Assembly (NCBI GenBank): GCA_963844235.1
Contig: CAWJNF010000008.1
Coordinates: 806,001 to 870,000, forward strand
Reading direction: 5' to 3'
DNA: 64,000 bases
DNA from: CAWJNF01 sp963844235
GTDB taxonomy: Bacteria > Actinomycetota > Thermoleophilia > Gaiellales > Gaiellaceae
A program made the position numbers and the translations under genes. The notes beneath the pieces were generated by a model. It had not been told where the DNA came from. It did no database searches and saw nothing but the letters and a program-made list of their open reading frames with translations. Below, in pieces: positions 8,258-18,910 of this stretch (within the stretch, counting starts at the first letter, position 1; the number at the start of each line of letters is the position of its first letter).

Positions 8258-8263
8258 ACCGTA
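8258..8263 (-). promoter_or_regulatory. -10 box of the 122-aa hypothetical gene
   Basis: TACGGT on the minus strand, 6 nt before the ATG at 8251. Confidence 0.45.
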
Positions 8264-8430
8264 GCGCTCGAATGTCCACGAGAATGTGACGCCATGTACC
8301 GACTGTACGTCGCAGTCGTCACGACTCTCTCGCTGCTCGTCCTTCCGGCAGCATGGCCGTAATCGCTCCGTCGCTGATCGTGGTCGACAGGTCGATTGGG
8401 CCTCGACTGCCGGCCGGCCGCCGCCCGTCG

Positions 8431-9697
8431 TCAGTGCGCCGCGATCACGCGCGTGGCTCCGGTCACCTGCTGGTGCGGGCGGAGCCCGAGCAGCGCGTCG
8501 TCGAGCGACGCGATCAGGATCTCACGCGACTCGGCGAGCAGCGCCTCCACGAGTGTCCGCCGGACGGCGTCCTCGGCGCGGGCCCCCGGCCCGTCGCCGT
8601 CGACGAGCGCACGCAGCGCGCCCAGCAACTCGGCCCGCTCGCGCGGGCTCTCGCCGAGCAGCACCGCGGCGCGCATCGCGGCCGCCCAGGCGCCGTCCTC
8701 GCCGCCGAGGAGGAGCACGAGGGCCTCGCGCAACTCGTCGGCCCGGAGCGGCCCCCGGTGGAAGAGGGCGATCTCGAACCGCTCGAGGGCCTCCGGCAGA
8801 TCGTGATCGTCGCCCGGGTGCTCCAGGCGGCGGATCAGCTCGGCGACGAGCCGGCCCCGAAACGGATCGAGCCGCGTGGCCTCGCCCGTCGGCAGCTGGG
8901 CGGCGAGCGGCGGCATCGGCTTGACGTCGTAGGGTCGCCAGTCGAGCCGCTCGAAGAGCACCGGCCCGGCCGCGATCGCACCGGGGGTGGCGAGACGAAG
9001 GGCGCTGATCGCGCGCCCGAACACGGATGGTGCGTCGGGAACCTGCGGAACGGCCGTGTCGAGATCCACGGCGAGCTCGGCGACGAGCGTGCGATCCCAC
9101 TCCCGCCCGTAGTCGCGCGGGAGCAGCCGGCTCGCTTCCGGCCAATGAGCGGCGAGCTCGCCGGCGGCTGCGGGCCGCACGCGCAGCCCACCGCCGAGGT
9201 CGATCTCACCGCCGGCCGTGAGGCCGACCAGCGGGACGAGCGCCGCGTACGAGCGCCGTTCCCCGAACAGGGAGCGCTCGAGCTCGTCGTAGGCGGAGTC
9301 GAACGCTGCGTCCTCCCAGTCGAAGCCGCCGCAGCGCTCAGCGCTCCGAACGAGCAGGGGAATCAGGATCGTGCGACGCAACGCCTCGTCCTCTCCCGGC
9401 GTGCTCGTGCGCGTGCGCCTGGGCGAAGATGCCTGCGGCGGGCTCGTCCTTGAGCGCGACAAGCGCGCTCGTCGCGTCCTCACGCTGGCCGAGCCAGCCT
9501 GCTCGCTGCTCGACGAAGGCCCCGACGAGCGGCCGGTACTCGTAGAGCGTGGGCCGGTTCGGCCCAGCGTGCTCCGTGAGAGCCGCGGGAAGGTCGGCAC
9601 CGGCTTCGAGCTCCTCCGCGAGCGCGAAGAACGAGCCGAGGCAGAAGTTACGCAGCGCTCGGTAGAGAGTCGGCGACTGGACCGGGCGCTGCGTCAC
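8431..9697 (-). pseudogene. Hypothetical protein of about 420 aa, reading frame broken once
   Basis: Two adjoining frames make one continuous protein. The N-terminal part starts at the GTG 9697 (VTQRPVQSPTLYRALRNF) and runs to about 9400 (GIFAQAHAHEHA). It then continues in the +1 frame as GEDEALRRTILIPLLVRSAE down to 8431 (VTGATRVIAAH). The break lies in a run of GC-rich bases. The family is not recognised; the N-terminal domain is helical, and the middle contains FERLDWRPYDVKPMPPLAAQ. It is 8 bp downstream of the Nei-type glycosylase gene and probably co-transcribed with it. It could be a sequencing error rather than a dead gene. Confidence 0.55.
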
Positions 9698-9705
9698 GCG
9701 GACCG

Positions 9706-10461
9706 TTACGCGCTCGCCCCTCCGGTTCCTGCCTGGCACACCGGACACCAGTAGGCCGTCCGGGCCGCGTCGCCCTGCCGGCGGGAGGCGATCGCCGCCT
9801 GGCAACGCCGGCACGGGAGGCCGGCGCGACGGTAGACCTGCCGGTCTCGACGCCCGCCGCGCATCAGCCGGGCCGCCGCCTCGAGCGCGCCACGTAGCTC
9901 GTCGTCGGAAAGCTCCCCGAGTCGTCTCCACGGCGACGTCGCCGCGTCGAAGAGCGACTCCGCCTTCCACATGTTCCCGATCCCGGCGACGAGGCGCTGG
10001 TCGAGCAGCGCCTCGCCGATCTCCCGCGACTGATCGGCAGATCGCAGCCGCGCGATCATCGCCTCGAACGCCGGCGGACTGGCCAGGATGTCGGGCCCGA
10101 TCCCGGCGAGCCCCGTCGGCCGCCTGCCGCGGGCAAGCTCGAGCACCGGGCCGTGCCAGAGCACGGCTTGATGGCGCTCACCCCGCAGCACGAGCCAGGG
10201 CAATCCGGCCACGGCCGCACCGGCCTCGCGCACGTGCCAGCGCCCCTTCATGCGCAGATGGCTGCGCAGGACGAGATCGCCCTCGAACGTGAGCAGCAGG
10301 TTCTTGCCCAGCGCCTCGACCCGCTCCAGCCGGCGGCCGTCGATCCGAGGGGCGATCCCGAGGACGGCCGCGCGAGGATGCGGGCTCTCCGCCGACACGA
10401 CCTCGCCCTCGAGCACGCGCAGCCGCTGGGCCGCCCGGTGGAGGGCGTCTCCTTCGGGCAC
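9706..10461 (-). CDS. Fpg/Nei family DNA glycosylase (endonuclease VIII-like)
   Basis: A 251-aa bifunctional base-excision repair enzyme that removes oxidised bases and nicks the strand. The catalytic N-terminus MPEGDALHRAA gives Pro1 (after Met removal) and Glu2; the D following G is typical of Nei rather than MutM. Further signs are the helix-two-turn-helix LLDQRLVAGIGNMWKAE and a C-terminal zinc finger GLPCRRCQAAIASRRQGD then WCPVCQ with four cysteines. The gene sits between a broken methyltransferase gene and a broken hypothetical gene on the same strand. Confidence 0.9.
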   Translation of the reverse strand: MPEGDALHRAAQRLRVLEGEVVSAESPHPRAAVLGIAPRIDGRRLERVEALGKNLLLTFEGDLVLRSHLRMKGRWHVREAGAAVAGLPWLVLRGERHQAVLWHGPVLELARGRRPTGLAGIGPDILASPPAFEAMIARLRSADQSREIGEALLDQRLVAGIGNMWKAESLFDAATSPWRRLGELSDDELRGALEAAARLMRGGRRDRQVYRRAGLPCRRCQAAIASRRQGDAARTAYWCPVCQAGTGGASA

Positions 10462-10463
10462 GG

Positions 10464-11065
10464 CTAGTCAGGCCGTCGAGCCCGTACGAGCGCGTCGATC
10501 GCCTCGTGCAGGCCGTCCTCGTCCTCGACCGGGCGGATGACACGCTCGGCCCGCTCGACCGCGAGACCGGTGAGATCGGCGACGAGATCGTCTGGGGTGT
10601 AGAGGACGTCCGCCGACGTCGGGCCGCCGTAGCCCTCGGTCAGATTGGAGAGGTCGTGGCCGATGACGAGCATGGTTCCCACCCGGCGCCAGCGCGCCGG
10701 CCGCCCGGTCGAGCACGAGGCGCCGCTCGCCGGCCGGGAGCTGGAGGTAGAGGACGCAGACGAGGTCGTAGGCGGCGACGGGAGGTGACCACTCTGTGAG
10801 GTCGGCGTGGATCCAGTCGATGTCGACGTCCTTGCTCCGCCGCACGACGGCGAGCCTCCGCGAGCGCGACCTCCGAGTAGTCGACCGCGGTGACCCGCCA
10901 GCCGCGCTCGGCGAGCCAGATCGCGTTGCGCCCAGCGCCGCAGGCGAGGTCGAGCGCGCGTCCCGCGGGCAGCTCGGAGACCTCCTCGACGAGGAAGCGG
11001 TTCGGCTCCGAGCGCGCTCCGGCGCCGCGCTCGCGCCACTTCTCGTTCCAGCGGTCGCGCTTCAC
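10464..11065 (-). pseudogene. Class I SAM-dependent methyltransferase, frame broken twice
   Basis: Three frames join to one methyltransferase of about 200 aa. The first (GTG 11065) reads VKRDRWNEKWRERGAG and ALDLACGAGRNAIWLAERGW, the SAM-binding motif I, with VTAVDYSEVALAEARRRA. The second, from about 10830, gives VDIDWIHADLTEWSPP and YDLVCVLYLQLP. The third, from about 10680, gives GTMLVIGHDLSNLTEGYGG. The fold resembles TehB/thiopurine-type small-molecule methyltransferases. The GTG overlaps the stop of the upstream VOC gene (GTGA). The continuity of motifs favours sequence error over decay. Confidence 0.6.
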
Positions 11066-11453
11066 GTGGCCTCCCGCAGCCGCCAGGGCGGGTCGAGACG
11101 GTTCTCGCCCGCGTGGAAGAGGCAGATCACGTGCCCGTCCGGGTCGTGCAGCCGGGCTTCCCTCCAGAGCCACCGCTGGTCGACGGGGCCGTGCTCGAAC
11201 GCGTAGCCCGCCCCTTCCAGCGCGGTGACCCTAGCGTCGAGATCGTCGCACTCGAAGTAGACGGTCGCCGGCGTCCACTCCGGCAGCGGACGGTCGGAGA
11301 CGCTCGACCGAGAACGTCGAGTCGCCGTCCGGGCAGACGAAGCGCGCGTAGCGGTCGTCCCCGCCGACGATCTGGACCGAGCCCCAGGCCGCGGTAGAAC
11401 TCGACCGCACGCGGGACGTCCGAGACCTCGAGCGTGACCTGGTTGAGCCGCAT
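11062..11453 (-). pseudogene. VOC family protein, frame broken twice
   Basis: The three pieces are MRLNQVTLEVSDVPRAVEFY (from ATG 11453), then from about 11385 GSVQIVGGDDRYARFVCPDG, then from about 11303 SVSDRPLPEWTPATVYFECD to ARLHDPDGHVICLFHAGENR. Together they give a complete single-domain glyoxalase-like protein of about 130 aa with the usual HDPDGHVI strand. Substrate unknown. It overlaps the methyltransferase gene by 4 bp. Confidence 0.6.
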
Positions 11454-11480
11454 CGCCGTGATGAATGATGCCCGCTGGCG

Positions 11481-14411
11481 TCAGTCGTTCTCGCCCTCGA
11501 GCGCGTAGGCGATGGCCTCGTCGAGCGACATCGCCTGCCCCTCGGCAAAGAGCCGCTCGAACGCGTCGTCGCCGAGCGCCTCGCGCGCGGACGCGATCGC
11601 CGCCGCCCTCTCCTCGTGAAGCACGGTATCGAGCGCTGCGCTCATCGACTCGAGACTCGCCTGGCTCGCACCCCATAGCCGAGCCGCTCGGTCGGGTCTT
11701 CCTTCGAGCGCAGCGACGATTGCCAAGCCGTCAAGGGGAATGGGCAAGCGCGGCCCCTCCGCCGCATCTCGATACGTTGTGATGACCTCGGCGTACAGCG
11801 CAGCCGCTCCCTCTGGATCGCCTCGGCGGACGCGGAGCTCAGCGAGATTCGTGAGCACGACAACCAGAGTGGCCCTGTCCCCTTGCCGCTCGGACAGCCC
11901 ACGAGCCTCCATCAGGAGGGACTCGCTCTCGGCCAACCTACCCCGGCCGAAGGAGGCTGTAGCCAAGGTCGTTGAGCGTCCATGCTACGAACCGATCTTC
12001 GCCCGCCCTCCGAAGGACGTCGAGGCTCTCGAGGAAGACCTCGTCTGCGCGCGCGTGCTCCCCGCGCGCGCCGAGTGCGTTCGCAAGCTGTCGCAGCGCC
12101 ATGCCCACACCGAGACTATCGCCGGCATGCCTGAAGCTCTCTAGCCCCCTCATGCAGATGCGCTCGGCGTCCACGAACCGGCTCTGCCTGGTGGCGATCG
12201 TGGCGGCGCCGAACAAGACCCAACCCCAAGGTCGCTCCGGCTCGTCTTCGGCGAGCAAGAGCATGGCGTCCAGAAGCGTGCGACCCTCCTCCAAGTGCCC
12301 GAAATCGGCCCAGAAGCGTCCGACGCCTGCCCCGATTCCGTGTACCAGGTCGATGTCCCGTGTGGCAAGCGCAAGTGCGACGGCGGCGCGGATATTCGCG
12401 TGATCCTCCACGAGCCGCCGCATGAGGCTCGTCTCCCCTTTGAGCCACGCGTGCCACTCCGCCTCTACGACCTCGGCGTAGACCTCTGCGTGCCGCCGCC
12501 GAATGCCATCTGCCTCACCCGCCTTCTCCAGCTTGTCGCGGGCGTATTCGCGTATCGTCTCGAGCATGTCGAGGCGCGGCTCACCGTCCGGGTCGTTCCG
12601 CCGGATGAGCAGATTCTTCTCGACGAGCGACTCGACCAGATCGAGCGTGCCGTCGCAAACGGGCTCGATCACGTCGAGTCTGGCACCGCCGGCGAACACG
12701 GCGAACCTCGCGAAGAGCCGCTGCTCGTCTGGCTCGAGCAGCTGGTAGCTCCAGTCGATCGCCGCTCGAAGCGTCTGCTGGCGGTCGGGAACGTCACGAG
12801 GGCCTCCGGTCAGCAGATCGAACCGCTCGTCCAGCCTGGCTAGGATCGCTTGCGGCGAGAGCAGCCGCGCCCGCGCTGCCGCGAGCTCGATTGCCAGCGG
12901 AAGCCCGTCGAGCCTCTCGCAGATCGCGGCAACTGCCCGCGCCGGTCTCGTCACCAAGAGCGAGATCCGGCTGGGTCGCTCTCGCCCGCTCCACGAAGAG
13001 CTCGACCGCCTCGCGCTCGGCCAACGCGGGAACCGGAAACTCACGCTCGGCCGCCAGGCGCAGCGGTGCACGGCTGGTGAGGAGCACCGTGACCTCCGGG
13101 CTCGTCCGGTGGATCTCGGCAACGAGCGGTGCCGCTTCGAGCAGGTGCTCGATGTTGTCCAGGCACAGAAGCAGCCGGCGTTCGCGCACGTAGTCGACGA
13201 GCAGATCAGCAGGTGGCCGGCCGCCCGACTCGCGCAGCCCGAGCGCCTGGGCGATTGTCGCGGCCACCAACCTGTGGTCGGCGATCGGTGCGAGCGGCAC
13301 GAATACGGCGCCATCCGGGTAACGCGGAGCAAGCCGTGCCATGAGCTCCAGAGCGAGCCGCGTCTTGCCCACGCCGCCGGGCCCGATGAGGGTCAGCAGC
13401 CGCACGCCTTCCCGACCAAGGAGGTTGGCCGAGCTCCGACAATTCCCGCTCCCGACCGACGAGGGGAGTCCCGGGGCGCGGCAGGCTTTCCGGCGCTGCC
13501 AGACCCGGAGCGGCGGGCGTCGAGCCCGCATGGAGCGCCGCATGCGCCGCCTCTGCCAGCTCCCCGGCCGTCGCGAAGCGATCGCCCGGGTCCTTCGCGA
13601 GCGCCCGAGCCACGACGCCGTCGAGCCCGACCGGCAGCGTCGGCTCCAGCGCCGACGGCGCCGGCGGATCGTCACTCACGTGCGCGAACAGGGTCGCGAG
13701 CTGCGAATCGCGCTCGAACGGCACGTGCCCGGTCACCAGCTCGAACAGCACGCAGCCCAGCGCGTAGACGTCGGACGCGGGACCGCTCTCCTCCCCCTCG
13801 ATCAGCTCCGGCGCCAGGTAGTCCACCGTGCCGAGCAGCTGCCCGGCTTGCGTGAGGCTCCGCGTGTCGCGGTCGGCAGGCTTCGCGACTCCGAAATCCG
13901 TCAGCGACGCGTGCTCGATGTCCCCACGACGTTCGACCAGCACGTTCGAGGGCTTCACGTCCCGGTGCACCAGGCCCTTCGCATGCGCGGCGTCGAGCGC
14001 CGCGGCGATCTGGCGGATCAGCGCGACGGCCCGCCCGGGCTCGAGCCGCCTCTCCCGCCCGAGCAGCGACCCCAGATCCTCCCCCTCCACGAAGCGGACG
14101 GCGAGAAACAGGTGCCCGCCCGCCTCCCCCGCCTCGTGAACTGGCAGCACGTTCGGATGCTCGATCGCCGCCGCCAGCCGCGCCTCCCGCAGGAACCGCG
14201 CCCGATACGTCTCGTCCTCGGCCAGCGCCGGCGTCAGCACCTTGAGCGCCACCACCCGATCCAGCGAGCGCTGACGCGCCCTGTAGACGACCCCCATCCC
14301 ACCACGGCCGACGAGCTCCTCCACCTCGAAGCCGGCGAGGACGACGCCGGGCTCGAGGCTCCGTGACGGCGATGGGCCGGCCGGTGGTGACTCGGCAGGA
14401 TCTATCGCCAC
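11481..14411 (-). pseudogene. PknK-like Ser/Thr kinase - NB-ARC ATPase - TPR regulator, frame broken three times
   Basis: About 975 residues once the frames are joined. N-terminal kinase: VGRGGMGVVYRARQRSLDR, Lys in VVALKVL, HRDVKPSNVLV, TDFGVAKPAD. After a break near 13430 comes an AfsR/LuxR-type ATPase: LIGPGGVGKTRLALEL (Walker A), LLLCLDNIEHLLEAA (Walker B), VLLTSRAPLRL. After a break near 12940 comes ICERLDGLPLAIELAAARA and a long TPR-like helical region; a third break near 11940 precedes the last 150 residues. A GTG at 14411 (MAIDPAESPPAG) could start it, but the same frame also carries the tail of the preceding HAD domain. Probable membrane-free signalling scaffold. Confidence 0.65.
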
Positions 14412-16174
14412 GTATGACGCGCCGAGGGCTGCGGCGAGCGTGCGGTGAGCGGCGACCGGTCCCGACGACGACCGAACGCGCGGGATCGACGTCATGCGTG
14501 CGCGCGAACGCGAGCGGTAGTCCCGGGAGCGGCGGGCGGCACCAGCACACCGGTGGGCCGCCTCCGTGCGGGCAGAAGGCGCCTTCGACGGGTCCTTCGA
14601 CCTCGGCGGCGAGGCGCGCGACCAGATCCTCGAGCCCGCGGGCAATGCCGTCGGCGCTCCAGTCGAAGACGAGGCGCGGATAACGCCGAGTCGCCCGACG
14701 GCCAGAGCCCGCTCCATACGCGTTTGCCAGGGAGGTGGCTGCGATGAAGACACCGGCTCGCAACCCGGCGGCGGCGCGGCGCGCGAGCGAACGGCACGAC
14801 CTCGACGGCGTCGAATCCCTCGTCGGCAGTTGGCGGCTCGAGCTCGCGCAGGGCGCGCATCTGCGATGTCGGCGCCATGACGCCTGCCTCGCGACGCGCG
14901 AGCTGCTGCAGCTCGTCCGGCCCGGGAAGCGCGCCGTGGCGATCGAGCAGCCGCTCGACCAGGTTGACCTGCGCTTGAGCGAGCGGCGTGTCGAGCCAGA
15001 CGCAGCGCGTCGCCAGCGCATGGCGGACGGCGGCGTCGACGACATGGCTGCGTGACGCGCGCGTCAGGTAGGTGTTGTCGAGGACGACACGATGCGCTCC
15101 GCTCGCGAGCGCCTCGTCGAGCGCCCGCGCCACCGATCGCAGAGAGCCTCCGAGCTCGTCACGGTTCAGCCGCCGATATCCGCGCGCGACGTAGTCGGCG
15201 ACGGTCTCCGTCTTCCCGGCGCCCGGGATCCCCATGATCAGCACGACCTCGCCGTCTCCCGCCACGCGCCGGGCGCGGAGGCCCTCGCCCCGCGCGCGCG
15301 GTAGGCCGGTTGCGAGTGCGGCACGATCGTCGTCGCTGAGCCGGAGACGCGCGGCTGCGGCCGCCGACCGTACGGTCTCCGGGCGGCGCGCGCCCGGGAT
15401 GGCGACGATTGCTGCATCCAGATCGAGCAGCCAGGCGAGCGCGATCTCGGCCGGAGTCGCTCCACGGGCCGCCGCGATCGCTCCAAGCGGAGAGTTCCCG
15501 GCCAGGCGGCCGGCGCGGCGGGGTCCGCCAAGCGGCGAGTGGGCCATGACGATCAACCCGGCCTCGAGGCAACGCTCGACGACACCGCCGCGGAGCGCGG
15601 CGTCGTCGAACGGGCTCAGCGCAACCTGGACCGCCGCCAGCGGAGCGAGCTCGAGCGCCTCGTCGAGCTGCGCGCGATTGACGTTGGCGACGCCGATGCG
15701 CGCAGCCAGCCCGTCTTCGCGGACCCGAGCGAGCGCGCGAACCGACGTCCGCCACGGAACCCGAGGGTCGGAAGCGTGCAGCAGATAGAGGTCGATCGGC
15801 AGGCCGGCGAGCGCGGCCAGGCTCGCCTCGCAGTCAGCCCGGAGGGAGCGGGCCCGCCCGTCCGGTACCCAGTCGCCGCCAGGTCGCGTCATGCCGCCCT
15901 TCGTGACGATCCGCGCCAGGGGCGCGTTGCAAGCACCGAGAGCGCGGGCGAGCAGCCGCTCGTTGTGCCCGAGCTCGGTCTCGTCGCGCCCGTAGGCCCG
16001 GGCGGTGTCGAAGACGGTGATGCCGCCATCGACAGCCGCGGCGATCGTCTCGACGGCGCGCTGCTCGTCTCGGTCGGCGTCGGTCGAGAGCCGCATGCAG
16101 CCAAGGCCGACCCGCAGCTCGGAGGGGTCGAGCCAGTTCGGCGAGGCCGGAGGGCCCGCGGCCGGTGGTTCCAT
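14400..16174 (-). pseudogene. Aldo/keto reductase - polynucleotide kinase - HAD-like fusion, frame broken twice
   Basis: Starts at ATG 16174 (MEPPAAGPPASPNWLDPSEL), with TATCCT 9 nt upstream. Residues 1-290 are an aldo/keto reductase: GITVFDTARAYGRDETELG (catalytic Asp and Tyr region), MVTKGG-type strand, DLYLLHASDPR with the active-site His. Then GDGEVVLIMGIPGAGKTETV is the P-loop of a polynucleotide-kinase-like domain. After a break near 14775 come VFDWSADGIARGLEDLV and CPHGGGPPVCWCRPPLPG, a Cys-rich HAD phosphatase-like region, and after a break near 14458 PVAAHRTLAAALGASYVAID. The tail runs in frame into the kinase gene. A nucleic-acid end-repair role is only a guess. Confidence 0.6.
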
Positions 16175-16210
16175 CGTGGCCGAAGGATAGAGCGGCCCAG
16201 TCCGAGCCCC

Positions 16211-16239
16211 TTGACACGAGCGCGGCCGCGTCCTACGGT
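16211..16239 (+). promoter_or_regulatory. Consensus sigma-A type promoter upstream of the subtilase
   Basis: TTGACA (16211-16216), a 17-bp spacer, then TACGGT (16234-16239). Predicted start of transcription is near 16246, ahead of a GGGAGG ribosome site and the small frame at 16264. Confidence 0.65.
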
Positions 16240-16263
16240 GGCGCGGCAAGCGACGGGAGGGGT

Positions 16264-16392
16264 ATGACCGACCGGTCCCTCGACACGTTGCTGCGGCTCA
16301 CGAGCTGGAGGCTGACACCGCCGGTCGCGCGACGCTGCGCCCGCCGGACGACGGCCAGGACGCGACCACGGCGAGAGGAGCTCCATGCCTGA
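16264..16392 (+). CDS. Possible 42-aa leader ORF before the subtilase
   Basis: ATG at 16264 is preceded by GGGAGGGGT and lies about 18 nt after a predicted transcription start. It encodes MTDRSLDTLLRLTSWRLTPP followed by an Arg-rich tail, and its TGA stop overlaps the ATG of the subtilase gene, so translation could be coupled. The neighbouring +1 frame looks more protein-like after residue 15, so a single-base error may have broken a slightly longer small gene. No family recognised. Confidence 0.3.
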   Translation: MTDRSLDTLLRLTSWRLTPPVARRCARRTTARTRPRREELHA

Positions 16393-18860
16393 GGACCGGA
16401 CGTACACGTACCGCGACGGCGAGCAGGTGGAGCTCGAGAAGGAGCCTGACCAGTTCGTCGTCAGAGCGCTTCCGGACGACGTGGCGGAGCTCGGCATCGA
16501 CGATGCGGAGCAGGTGTCCTCAGGCTCCTCACGCGTCACCGTCCGCAGGACGGATCTCGAGCCGTCGATGCGCCGCGCCCGCGAGCTCGCCCCGACGCAC
16601 CACGCCTACCGGATTGCCGACACGGGCGAGGAGTTCCTCATCACCGATCGCGTCTTCGTGACGTTCGCGGAGCCGCCGGCCGCCGAGCAACTCGCGGAGT
16701 TCGCCGGCCGCTACGGGCTCGTCCAGCTCGAGGAGTATTCGCCGCGCGAGTTTCTCTACCAGGTCACTTCCCATACCGGGATGAACCCGGTGAAGCTGAT
16801 CGTCGAGCTCACCGAGCGGGAGCCGCTCGTCGAGCGCGCCGACCACGACCTCAACCTGCGGGCGTCGACGTATCAGTCCCTGCCCCCGACCGACCCGGCC
16901 TACGCGCGCCAGTGGCACCTCCACACCCGGCGCGTCGACCCCGCGATCGACCCACGCTCCTCGTCCCGATGTGAGGAGGCCTGGGCGATCCTCGGCCACG
17001 GCGGCCTGCCGGAGGTCGTCGTCGGCGTCACCGACGACGGCTGCAAGCTCGACCACCAGGATTTCGACAGCCCGGACAAGTTCGCGGGCTGGGGGTACTT
17101 CGAGGGCACCCGTCTCGTGCGGCGCGGCGACGCCGACGCCGACCCGGCGAAGATGTACCAGGCGGGCTCGAACCACGGGACTTCCTGCGCGGGCGTGATC
17201 GGCAGCCGAGGCCGACGCGCTCAACACCGTTGGCGCCGCGCCCGGTTGCCGGCTCCTGCCGATCAAGTGGGAGTCCTCGGGTCGCAGCCTGTTCATCAGC
17301 GACTCGAAGCTCATGACCGTCCTCGACTACGTCGCCGGTCGCATCGACGTCCTCTCCAACTCGTGGGGGATCGTCCCCACGAACCTGCGTGCGCCGATGG
17401 TGCGCGACCGGATCGCGTCGCTCGCGCAGATCGGCGGGCGCCGCGGCAGGGGCATTCTCTTTCTCTGGGCGGCGGGGAACGAGGCCTGTCCCATCCAGCA
17501 CGACGCGAACGTCGACGTCCCGTATACGAACGGCTGGGACCAGTCGGGCGCGAGCCCCGTCTGGGTCGGCGTCCAGAAGGCCAGGCGCTTTCGGAACAAC
17601 CTGGTCGGCGTCGCCGGCGTCATGCACGTGGCCGCGCTCGCGAGCACGGCGCAGCGGAGCCATTACTCGAACTACGGCACCGGGATCGAGCTCTGCGCGC
17701 CGAGCAGCAACAGCCACCGCTTCGGCCGACTGACAGTCCGGGGGCTCGGCGTCACGACTGCGACCGGTAGCGGCCTCACCGACCGCTTCGGCGGGACGTC
17801 GAGCGCCACACCCCTCGTCGCCGGCATCGCCGCCCTCGTGATCTCGGCGAATCCCGAGCTGACCGCCGTCGGCGTCGCTTCGATTCTCAAGCGAACCGCC
17901 TCCAAGGATCTCGTCCTGGACGCGTACCCGCGTACTCCTCCGGCTTCCTTCGACCAGGACACCTCCTGGGACGTCTCTCCGATCGCACCCTTCCACCTCG
18001 GTGCCTTCGCCGAGAACGGCAGCGCGGACGGCTCGTGGAGCCCCTGGTTCGGCCATGGGCGAGTCGATGCCGCTGCGGCCGTCGCCGAGGCGGTCCCGGC
18101 AGCGCCGGCGAGACGAGACCTTACGCTCGAGTCGCGTCCCGACCAGCCGATCCCCGACGGCGACGCGACCGGCATCGAGGACCGGATCGGGGTGGACTCG
18201 AACGGCAGCGTCGAGGCGATACGGGTCGGCGTCGACATCGTGCACCCGTGGATCGGCGACCTGCGCGTCACGCTGCTCGCTCCGGATGGGCTCGCCGTCG
18301 TCCTGCACAGCCGCAGCGGCTCGGGCCAGGACGACATCAAACGCATCTTCGACATGACCGCCCTCCCAGCGCTCGCGTCCGTCATCGGCCGCCCGGCGCG
18401 CGGCGATTGGACGCTCCGCGTGCAGGATCTGGCCAGGCGCGACACCGGCACGTTGCACGCCTGGAACCTCGATCTCGCCGTCTCGAGCGAGGTCATTTCC
18501 GTGGCTGACGAGGCTGGAGCGACGATCCCGGACGACAACCCGGCCGGTGTCACCCGCACGCTCTCCGTCACGAACGGGACGATCGACGACATCGCCGTCG
18601 CCGTGGACATCACCCACCCGTGGATCGGCGATCTCCGGGTCGCGCTCACGCCTCCCGACGGCAGCGCCATCGTCCTGCACGACCACACCGGACGCGACGC
18701 CGACAACATCCTCAGGACATGGCGGGCAGCGGACCTGCCTGCGCTGGCCGCGCTGCGCGGCAGCGATGCCGGTGGAACATGGCGCCTCACCGCGGCGGAC
18801 ACGGCCCAGCGCGACGTCGGCAAGCTGAACAGGTGGAGCATCGAGGTGACGTCCGGGTAG
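16385..18860 (+). pseudogene. Subtilisin-like serine protease (S8) with two C-terminal P domains, frame broken once
   Basis: About 824 residues when joined. The catalytic triad is intact: Asp in VVVGVTDDGCKLDH, His in GSNHGTSCAGVIG, Ser in FGGTSSATPLVAG; the oxyanion Asn is in LFLWAAGNEACP. An N-terminal ~170-aa region resembles an I9-like propeptide. After the catalytic domain two P-domain (proprotein convertase) modules follow, each with HPWIGDLRVxLxxPDG. The frame breaks near 17205 between the His and oxyanion motifs. No signal peptide is visible, which is odd for this family. ATG 16385 has GAGGAG upstream. Confidence 0.7.
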
Positions 18861-18910
18861 CTGGCGCTCTCACGTTGTAGGCTCGACAACCCGACAGGAG
18901 GAGAAGCCGC

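Noticed and set aside
8294..8362. 22-codon frame (MYRLYVAVVTTLSLLVLPAA) like a signal peptide
   Set aside because: It stops at once, has no ribosome site or -10 box, and the following frames carry nothing exported; not enough to call a gene.
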